Translations under genes and position numbers: made by a program
Shown: in pieces, positions 41,352 through 47,268 of the stretch
Layout of the letters: every line of letters starts with the position of its first letter
Numbering within the stretch: position 1 is the stretch's first letter
The notes under the pieces: model-generated
The model's input: only the letters and a program-made list of their open reading frames with translations
Databases searched by the model: none
Told to the model about the DNA's origin: nothing
Assembly: GCA_964541755.1 (NCBI GenBank)
Contig: CAZIRF010000021.1
Coordinates: 1-47,268 of the forward strand
From: CAZIRF01 sp964541755
GTDB taxonomy: Bacteria; Spirochaetota; Spirochaetia; Treponematales; Breznakiellaceae
Direction of reading: 5' to 3'
Length of the DNA stretch: 47,268 nt

Positions 41352-42389
41352 TCAGCCCAGTTGTGAGCCGACGAAACCGCGCGTGCCATTTATGAAGGAC
41401 TGCCAGTCGAGGGCCTTGCGAGCCGCAAGCTGCAGGCGCCGGATAAAGAGCACACCCTCCCCCGTTTGTACCAGTATCCCGCGCCGCTTGTCTACGCCCA
41501 AGACCGTCCCGGGCGCAGCAGGAGCGCCGTCCGACGGGACAGCAAGCAAGTCGGGCGCATCGGCCCGAGCCAAATCGACAGCCAGAATGGAAAGGCCCTG
41601 CCCCTCCCAGTGCGTGTGGGCAAGGGGCCAGGGATCGCAGGCCCGTACCAGGGCCCCAAGCTCGTGTGCGGGCCGACTCCAGTCGATAAGCCCGTCTTCT
41701 TTCGAAAGAAGAGGACAGACCGTCACCGCCGCCTCGTCTTGAGGCCGGCCCGAACCTTCGCCACGGGCATAACGGCGCAAGACCGTTTCAAGGAGGGCGG
41801 GCGCTTCTGCTGCCACGCGGGCAGAGAGGCCCGCGGTCGTCTCCGTACCCTCCAGAGGGAAACGGGACTGCTCGAGGATGTCACCGGCATCCATCTTCGG
41901 GGCTATCGTCTGCAGGGTAATCCCTGTCTCCCGGTCGCCGGCGAGAATGGCCGCGGGAATGGGAGTCGCACCCCGCCAACGGGGCAGGAGCGAGGGATGG
42001 ATATTGATGCCGCCCAAGGGGAAGAGGGCCATGAAACGTGGCCCGAAGATCTTCCCGAAGGCGAAGGATACGAGGAGGTCCGGCTTGAGGGCGGCGACGG
42101 CCTCGCGGGCCGCGGCATCGAGCTTTTCGGGCGAGAGAACGGGCGGCAGGACAGCCGGGGACACCCCGTCGTCATGGCCGGGACGCACAGGGGCAGCCCT
42201 ATCGCCAGGGCCCCCGAGATGCGCCAGAAGGGCCGCTGCTACATCCGAAGGCAGCGGCGTGCCGTGGCGACCGCGGCTCGCCGGCGGATTGGTCAAAAGC
42301 CCCACGAGCTCCCAATCGGGATCTGCGCACAGAAGGAGCTCCAGACAGGGGATGGCGATGGCCGGGCTCGCAGCAAAAAGTATCCGCAC
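41352..42389 (-). CDS. fmt: Methionyl-tRNA formyltransferase
   Basis: It formylates initiator Met-tRNA using 10-formyl-tetrahydrofolate. The 345 aa include the hydrolase fold signature NIHPSLLPRWRGATPIPAAI with catalytic Asn/His, MDAGDILEQSRFPL, and the C-terminal tRNA-binding domain (DGLIDWSRPAHELGALVRAC, LQLAARKALDWQSFINGTRG). A Gly/Pro-rich segment at about residues 58-85 (HLGGPGDRAAPVRPGHDDG) is a lineage-specific loop. It follows def by 4 bp. Confidence 0.95.
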   Translation of the reverse strand: MRILFAASPAIAIPCLELLLCADPDWELVGLLTNPPASRGRHGTPLPSDVAAALLAHLGGPGDRAAPVRPGHDDGVSPAVLPPVLSPEKLDAAAREAVAALKPDLLVSFAFGKIFGPRFMALFPLGGINIHPSLLPRWRGATPIPAAILAGDRETGITLQTIAPKMDAGDILEQSRFPLEGTETTAGLSARVAAEAPALLETVLRRYARGEGSGRPQDEAAVTVCPLLSKEDGLIDWSRPAHELGALVRACDPWPLAHTHWEGQGLSILAVDLARADAPDLLAVPSDGAPAAPGTVLGVDKRRGILVQTGEGVLFIRRLQLAARKALDWQSFINGTRGFVGSQLG

Positions 42390-42393
42390 GCAA

Positions 42394-42879
42394 CTAGGCC
42401 CGCATGCGCTTTTCGTACTGCTTGAGCAGGCGGTCCCGCTTCATCTCGCTCAGGCGGTCAATAAAGAGTACCCCTTCGAGATGATCGTATTCGTGGAGGA
42501 TAACCCGCGCGAGGAGACCGTCCGCATCGAGGGTGAAGGGCCGGCCCCGCTCATTCCAGGCCTGAATGCGGATATTCGCCGAGCGGGAAACCTTTGAATA
42601 GACGCCGGGGATGGACAGGCAGCCCTCCTCGTAGTCGCTCAGATCTTCGGAGGTCTGCAGGAGCGAAGGGTTGATAAAGACGCGGGGGACATCCCCCTCG
42701 ATACCCACCACAAAGAGGCGCGAAGCGAGCCCCACCTGCGGAGCGGCAAGCCCGATCCCCTTCCCGCGGACCATGGTCTCGATCATCCGATTGGCCAGGT
42801 CCTTGATCTCCCCGTTGATATCGGCCACCGGGGCTGCCGTCTGTCGCAACACATCGTTGCCAAGTATGACAATTTCCAT
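42394..42879 (-). CDS. def: Peptide deformylase
   Basis: It removes the formyl group from nascent proteins, the counterpart of fmt. 161 aa with all three metal-site motifs: GKGIGLAAPQVG, EEGCLSIPGVYS (Cys ligand) and VILHEYDHLEGVLF (two His, catalytic Glu). The ATG at 42879 gives MEIVILGNDVLRQTAAPV, the family start. No Shine-Dalgarno sequence is present; TATACT lies nine bases before the ATG, so a leaderless transcript is possible. First gene of the def-fmt-PASTA operon. Confidence 0.96.
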   Translation of the reverse strand: MEIVILGNDVLRQTAAPVADINGEIKDLANRMIETMVRGKGIGLAAPQVGLASRLFVVGIEGDVPRVFINPSLLQTSEDLSDYEEGCLSIPGVYSKVSRSANIRIQAWNERGRPFTLDADGLLARVILHEYDHLEGVLFIDRLSEMKRDRLLKQYEKRMRA

Positions 42880-42888
42880 GCCTATTAT

Positions 42889-42915
42889 AGTATATAAAGT
42901 GCAGCTCTTCGCCAA
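42889..42915 (-). promoter_or_regulatory. Candidate def promoter
   Basis: Minus strand TATACT (42894-42889), overlapping a second -10-like TATAAT (42889-42884). TTGGCG (42915-42910) is 15 or 20 bp away, so the -35 is doubtful. Confidence 0.35.
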
Positions 42916-43002
42916 GGGCAGGGACCTTGAACGCGAAAACGCGTCGCCCCCATGACAGCCGGGGCACAATGGGATACGATACCTGCATACCGGGAGGTTT
43001 CC

Positions 43003-46000
43003 ATGTCACAGGGAAGATTTCATTCATGTATGCTGATAGTCCTCTGCGCACTCTTGACACCCGTCACCCTTGCGGCGCAGACGGTCACCGGGGCAGAACA
43101 GATACTGCCCCTGAGCGCCGCCGGAATGACCGGCGCCGGCGCCTTCTCGGCCCGCGGGAGCGATGCCGCAGCTGCCCTCGTCAACCCGGCGGCGGGCGCC
43201 CTCGAGCAACGGCTCACCCTCAACCTGTCCTACCTCGCCCTGCCGGACCTTTCCGGCAGCAGCGCTGCGGGACACAGCATAACCTTGGGGGCCCTCTTCC
43301 CCACTCGCGTGGCGGTATTCAGTTCGTCACTCAACTTCATGACCAACCCAGCCGATCCCATGGGGCGCTCCCCCTTTGTAAGTGCGGGATTCCAGGTCTC
43401 CAAGGAGCTCTGGGAAAACATATCCTTGGGCGTCGGGCTGGACCTGGGCCTTGGCATAGACGACTGGAAGGTAGCCGGTGATATCGGTCTGCGCCAGTAT
43501 ATTGGTGATTTCGGCCCCCTCAAAGACTTTACCTGGGGCTTTGCCCTCGGCGACTTGGGCAAGTCGACCGCACCGCAGGCCTTTACCCCGCGCGGCGGCG
43601 TGGACTTTTCCGCCTTCCGTGCAAAACCCGCGGCAAACGGACGCTCGCCCTTCACCGCAGGGGCAAGTGCAGACCTCTCGGCCCCCGGCTTCAGCACCCT
43701 CGCAGGGGCATTCGCCCTTCACTTCGACTTTTTCAACGTCGTCGCCCTGCACACAACGATGGACTTCAACCTGCGCGAAATCATGGACGGCGAAAATCGC
43801 AGTCCCATCCCCGCCTTTGCCATCGACGCCCGCATCCCCCTGGGGAGCCGGGCTAAAAAGGCCATCAAAGCCCTGCCCGACGAGGGTGAACTCATCATTA
43901 CCGCTCCGGCCCGCCCCCTCTACAGCGATCAGTGGGCCATTGGCGGCGGCTTTGTCTTCCACGCCGGTGTGGTCGACTCCACGCCCCCGCTCATCTCCAT
44001 CGAGTACCCCGAAGAACAGTGGATCTCCCCCAATGCAGACGGCAAAGCGGATTCCCTTGAATTCCCCCTGCTTATTACCGACCGCCGCTATGTCCACGAG
44101 TGGGTCTTCACCATTACCGCCACAGACGGCACAGTCGTCCGGACCATCCGCAACAAGGAACGCCGCCCGGAGAACGAGGGCGTCAAGGACTTCTTCGCGC
44201 GTTTGACCGATGTAAAATCCGGGGTAGACATCCCCGCGACCCTGCGTTGGGACGGGGGCTTGGAGAGCGGCGAAATCGCCGCCGACGGCAGTTATCAGTT
44301 TACGATAAGCGCCAAAGACGACAACGGCAATGCCGGGAGCATCGGGCCCTTTACCGTCCATGTCGACAACACGCCTCCTGCGCTTGCCATCAGTCCCCCA
44401 AAAGAAGAACTCTCGATTTTCTCGCCCGATGGCGACGGCAACAAAGAGACCTTCACCATCGAGATGAGCGGTTCGACCGAAGACAAGTGGGAACGATCAA
44501 TACAAGACGCGGCAGGAACAGCGCTTCGCAGCTTTGACATCGAAGGGAGCGAACCCGAATCCATCACCTGGGATGGCAAGACAGACGCGGGGCAGATTGT
44601 CCCCGACGGGGTATATCGCTTTGTCGCAAAGGCCCGCGACCGGGCCCTTAACGAGACAAGCGCAAGCCTTGAAAACATCATCGTCAACACCGAGCAGCCC
44701 TTGGTGAACATACTCGTTACCGACCCCTGGTTCTCGCCAAATGGCGACGGGGTCAAGGACAGCCTCACGCTCTACACGAGCGTCCCGGTACGCAGGGGCA
44801 TCGTACGCTGGTCGCTCGAAGTACTCGACGCGGACAGCCGCGGAGTGAAGACCGTTTCCGGCACGACAGAAGTGCCCAAGGAGATTGTCCTTGACGGGAC
44901 CAACGATGCCGGAACGGCCCTCGCAGAGGGTGCGTATACCGGACGCTTCACCGTCGAGTACCAAAACGGCAGCAAGCCAACCGCGACCTCTCCCCTGTTT
45001 ACCCTGGACACGACGGCGCCCGAGGCGTCTGTCGCTGTAGTCAACGAGGCATTCTCACCAAACGGCGACGGAAAACTCGACACGGTCGCCATGACGCAGA
45101 AGACGAGCACCGAGTGGCTCTGGACCGGCGCCATTCGCAGCAAGGGCTCGAGCGCTAGCGCCGCGGCCAACAAGACCTTCCGCTTTGAAGGCAGCGCCCC
45201 GGCCCGCCTCGAGTGGGACGGCCGCAACGACCAGGGGGCGCTCTCGCCCGACGGCACGTACGAATACATTATTTCTGCCACCGACCGCGCCGGCAACAGC
45301 ACCAAGAGCGCGTCTGTTTCCTTCGAGCTCTCGACGGCTGACACGCCCCTCCTGGTAAGCGTGAACGCCCTCGCCTTTTCGCCCAATGGCGACGGCAGCA
45401 AGGACAGTATCACGATAAGCCCGCAGGTCCAGGTCATCGACGGTATCGACACCTGGCGCATGGCCGTCGTCAATGCGTCCGGCACGGAAGTGCGCGTCTA
45501 TGAAGGCCGCACCACCGCCCCCCGCGCCCAAAACTGGGATGGAAAGAACGCCAAGGGTGTCCTGCAGCCCGATGGCACGTATTCGGTCGTCGCCAGCGTA
45601 CGCTACCGCATGGGGAACGCCCCCGAGGCGCGCAGCGAATCCTTCCGCATCGACACACAGGCCCCCGTCCTCTCGCTCGAGAGCGAGTGGACGGTCTTCT
45701 CGCCCAACGGCGACGGTCGCAAGGACACCATTCCCTTCATCCTGCAGACAAGGGGAAATGACCCATGGACCGCAGAAATCCGCAACGCGGCAAACAGCGT
45801 CGTTAAAGCCTGGAAGTGGACGGGCACGGCACCCGCCATTGCCTGGGATGGCAGTGACGAGGCGGGGAACAACGCCCCCGACGGCAGGTATCAGTTTATC
45901 GTCTCCTCAACCGACGATGCGGGCAACGCTACGCGGGGACGCCTCGACAACTTGATCCTCGACAACAGCAGCACGCGGGTCTTCCTTACCTCCAGCGCGT

Positions 46001-47013
46001 CGGGTTTCTCTCCCAACGGCGACAACAAAGCAGATACCATCACACTGGTTCCCGTTGTCAACAAAAAAGACGGCATCGAAGCCTGGAAACTCGAGATACT
46101 CGACGAGCGGGGCACCCCCATCGTCGACCTTGCAAAAGCTCCCGATGCGCCCATACCCGCAAAGATCGTATGGGAAGGCAAGGATCGCGACGGGAATACG
46201 GTTGAAGGACTCTACCGTGCCCGCCTTGAAATCGCCTACATAAAGGGAGACCTGGCACAGGCCGAAACGGCCGCCATCCGTCTCGACACGAGCGCCCCGA
46301 CCCTCTCGCTCGCCACCCTCCCCGAATACTTCTCGCCAGACAACGATGGCGTCGACGACGAACTGCTTGTCACGGTGGGCGTTATCGATGATTCGGAGAT
46401 CGAAAGCTGGACGCTGGATATTCGCGAACCGGGAGACAAGAGCTTCTGGCGCGTCCAGGGCAGCGGGGTTCCCGCAGAACGCATGATCTGGGACGGCAAG
46501 TCGAACAAGGGCGAGCTCGTCCAGAGTGCGACCGACTATCAAATGGTACTGAGCGCTCGCGACGCCTGGGGCAACGAGAGCCGGCGGGAAGCCATCATCA
46601 CCGTGGACGTCCTGGTTATCCGGGTGGGCGACCAGCTGCGCATCCAGGTTCCCTCGATTATCTTCCGCGAAAATGCCAACGACTTCAAAGGCCTTCCGGC
46701 CGAAACGGTGAGTAACAACGACCGGGTTCTCAAGCGTATCGCAGCCATTCTCAACAAGTTCCGCGAGTACAAGATTGTCGTTGAGGGGCACGCCAACCCG
46801 GTAACCTTAACCGCAACCGAGGAACGCGACTTCTTGAAGCCCTTGAGCGAAGCCCGGGCCAGCGCGGTCATGGAGAAGCTCATCGAGTTCGGGGTTGCCC
46901 GCGCACGGCTGTCATACATCGGGCTGGGTGGCACGCGAACGGTTATCCCGCACAGCGATCGCGCCAACTGGTGGAAGAATCGCCGCGTCGAGTTCATCCT
47001 GGTAAAGGAATAA
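43003..47013 (+). CDS. Large outer-membrane protein: PorV/UPF0164-like barrel, eight FlgD/Ig-like repeats, OmpA C-terminal domain
   Basis: 1336 aa, GGGAGG five bases before the ATG. The signal peptide ends near LAAQ. Residues about 30-310 resemble UPF0164/PorV-type barrels (GAGAFSARGSDAAAALVNPA). Eight copies of a F-SPNGDG-x-x-D motif follow (near nt 44025, 44419, 44732, 45052, 45377, 45696, 46006, 46329), spaced 100-130 residues, each with a WDGK...G...PDG-Y Ig/FlgD-like fold; the Asp-rich loop probably binds calcium. The C-terminus is an OmpA peptidoglycan-binding domain (YKIVVEGHANPV, LSEARASAVMEKLIEFGVAR, NRRVEFILV). It likely anchors the outer membrane or an adhesive structure to the cell wall. 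It is divergent from def and has its own terminator. Confidence 0.85.
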   Translation: MSQGRFHSCMLIVLCALLTPVTLAAQTVTGAEQILPLSAAGMTGAGAFSARGSDAAAALVNPAAGALEQRLTLNLSYLALPDLSGSSAAGHSITLGALFPTRVAVFSSSLNFMTNPADPMGRSPFVSAGFQVSKELWENISLGVGLDLGLGIDDWKVAGDIGLRQYIGDFGPLKDFTWGFALGDLGKSTAPQAFTPRGGVDFSAFRAKPAANGRSPFTAGASADLSAPGFSTLAGAFALHFDFFNVVALHTTMDFNLREIMDGENRSPIPAFAIDARIPLGSRAKKAIKALPDEGELIITAPARPLYSDQWAIGGGFVFHAGVVDSTPPLISIEYPEEQWISPNADGKADSLEFPLLITDRRYVHEWVFTITATDGTVVRTIRNKERRPENEGVKDFFARLTDVKSGVDIPATLRWDGGLESGEIAADGSYQFTISAKDDNGNAGSIGPFTVHVDNTPPALAISPPKEELSIFSPDGDGNKETFTIEMSGSTEDKWERSIQDAAGTALRSFDIEGSEPESITWDGKTDAGQIVPDGVYRFVAKARDRALNETSASLENIIVNTEQPLVNILVTDPWFSPNGDGVKDSLTLYTSVPVRRGIVRWSLEVLDADSRGVKTVSGTTEVPKEIVLDGTNDAGTALAEGAYTGRFTVEYQNGSKPTATSPLFTLDTTAPEASVAVVNEAFSPNGDGKLDTVAMTQKTSTEWLWTGAIRSKGSSASAAANKTFRFEGSAPARLEWDGRNDQGALSPDGTYEYIISATDRAGNSTKSASVSFELSTADTPLLVSVNALAFSPNGDGSKDSITISPQVQVIDGIDTWRMAVVNASGTEVRVYEGRTTAPRAQNWDGKNAKGVLQPDGTYSVVASVRYRMGNAPEARSESFRIDTQAPVLSLESEWTVFSPNGDGRKDTIPFILQTRGNDPWTAEIRNAANSVVKAWKWTGTAPAIAWDGSDEAGNNAPDGRYQFIVSSTDDAGNATRGRLDNLILDNSSTRVFLTSSASGFSPNGDNKADTITLVPVVNKKDGIEAWKLEILDERGTPIVDLAKAPDAPIPAKIVWEGKDRDGNTVEGLYRARLEIAYIKGDLAQAETAAIRLDTSAPTLSLATLPEYFSPDNDGVDDELLVTVGVIDDSEIESWTLDIREPGDKSFWRVQGSGVPAERMIWDGKSNKGELVQSATDYQMVLSARDAWGNESRREAIITVDVLVIRVGDQLRIQVPSIIFRENANDFKGLPAETVSNNDRVLKRIAAILNKFREYKIVVEGHANPVTLTATEERDFLKPLSEARASAVMEKLIEFGVARARLSYIGLGGTRTVIPHSDRANWWKNRRVEFILVKE

Positions 47014-47045
47014 TCGAGCGCAAGAAGCCAAAATGAACGACAGGG

Positions 47046-47092
47046 GGCTGTCGCAAAAGTCTTGAGTGACTTTTGCGACAGCCTTCTTTTTT
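47046..47092 (+). terminator. Rho-independent terminator of the large outer-membrane protein gene
   Basis: Perfect 16-bp stem (47046-47061 with 47068-47083), 6-base loop, followed by a T-rich run of about nine bases. Confidence 0.9.
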
Positions 47093-47182
47093 ATCAGTAA
47101 CCGGAAGCTTGTAGGCGGGAAATATCAAGAAGGGGCCGCTGAGGACCGTAAAAGGCAGCGAAACCGGCTCCCCTCCAGCAAT

Positions 47183-47252
47183 GCGGAACGGCCTCCAGCC
47201 GTTCCGCCAGGGGCAAGCCGCAGCGGCTTGCCCCGACGGCCCCTGCGGCCGT
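47183..47252. repeat. Three consecutive GC-rich hairpins
   Basis: Perfect inverted repeats in tandem: 47183-47192/47198-47207 (10 bp), 47210-47220/47224-47234 (11 bp) and 47236-47241/47247-47252 (6 bp). No coding frame with a family match was seen in 47093-47268, and none of the stems has a U-tract. The arrangement looks like a REP/palindromic element array that may continue beyond the window. Confidence 0.55.
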
Positions 47253-47268
47253 GCTTCCCGCCAAGCGG

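Noticed and set aside
44025..46360. Regular DNA repeats suggestive of a CRISPR array
   Set aside because: Spacing is 310-390 bp, units are divergent, and the repeats are in-frame protein modules.
47046..47092. End of an insertion sequence
   Set aside because: The long stem with a T-run right after a stop codon is fully explained as a terminator; no transposase frame is nearby.

Overview
The window looks like a chromosome segment of a GC-rich, carbohydrate-fermenting spirochaete (Spirochaeta/Treponema-like). This assignment is an inference from gene content: a def-fmt-PASTA gene cluster, UPF0164/PorV-like and phenylalanine-terminated outer-membrane proteins, a TRAP receptor, and many ATPase-less sugar ABC importers. 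No rRNA, tRNA, CRISPR array, prophage or transposase gene was seen.

Region 1 (1-10.2 kb, minus strand). A truncated TRAP-transporter receptor lies at the left edge. Next comes a compact histidine operon read leftwards: hisG, hisB, hisH, hisF, a hisA-hisI-hisE fusion, hisC, hisD, and finally a DAHP synthase gene. Junctions are overlapping or nearly so. HisC carries an unusual Ala/Gly/Pro-rich insertion. Upstream is an O-acetylhomoserine sulfhydrylase gene (metY) with its own promoter, palindromic operator candidate and terminator.

Region 2 (10.2-18.1 kb). A porin-like outer-membrane protein (minus) diverges from manA, an SGNH hydrolase and a CE2-type acetylesterase (plus, overlapping). A palindromic non-coding element separates these from an RlmI-like methyltransferase and a cellobiose/mannobiose 2-epimerase (minus).

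Region 3 (18.1-36.2 kb). An eight-gene minus-strand operon has a mirror-like order: solute-binding protein, permease, permease, NHL-TPR-Yip1 membrane protein, DUF5696 protein, permease, permease, solute-binding protein. The first binding protein is giant (973 aa) and carries carbohydrate-binding-like domains. No ATPase is encoded. A divergent AraC-type regulator, a CBM-like lipoprotein, a sialate-O-acetylesterase-family enzyme and a cytoplasmic GH5 enzyme follow. Together with manA, the 2-epimerase and the acetylesterases this suggests uptake and breakdown of an acetylated beta-mannan or glucomannan-type oligosaccharide (inference). The double importer with the two poorly described membrane/periplasmic proteins is the best candidate here for an undescribed system.

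Region 4 (35.9-47.3 kb). This holds a 62-residue single-domain bacterial histone, a fused AroD-AroE enzyme, a secreted protein of unknown function, a long-chain acyl-CoA synthetase, a PASTA protein with fmt and def, and a 1336-aa outer-membrane protein joining a PorV-like barrel, eight calcium-motif/FlgD-like repeats and an OmpA peptidoglycan-binding domain. Three perfect hairpins close the window. Across the window a CTGATAG-centred repeat recurs, sometimes next to GC-rich palindromes, and several genes have promoters so close to the start codon that leaderless transcripts are predicted.
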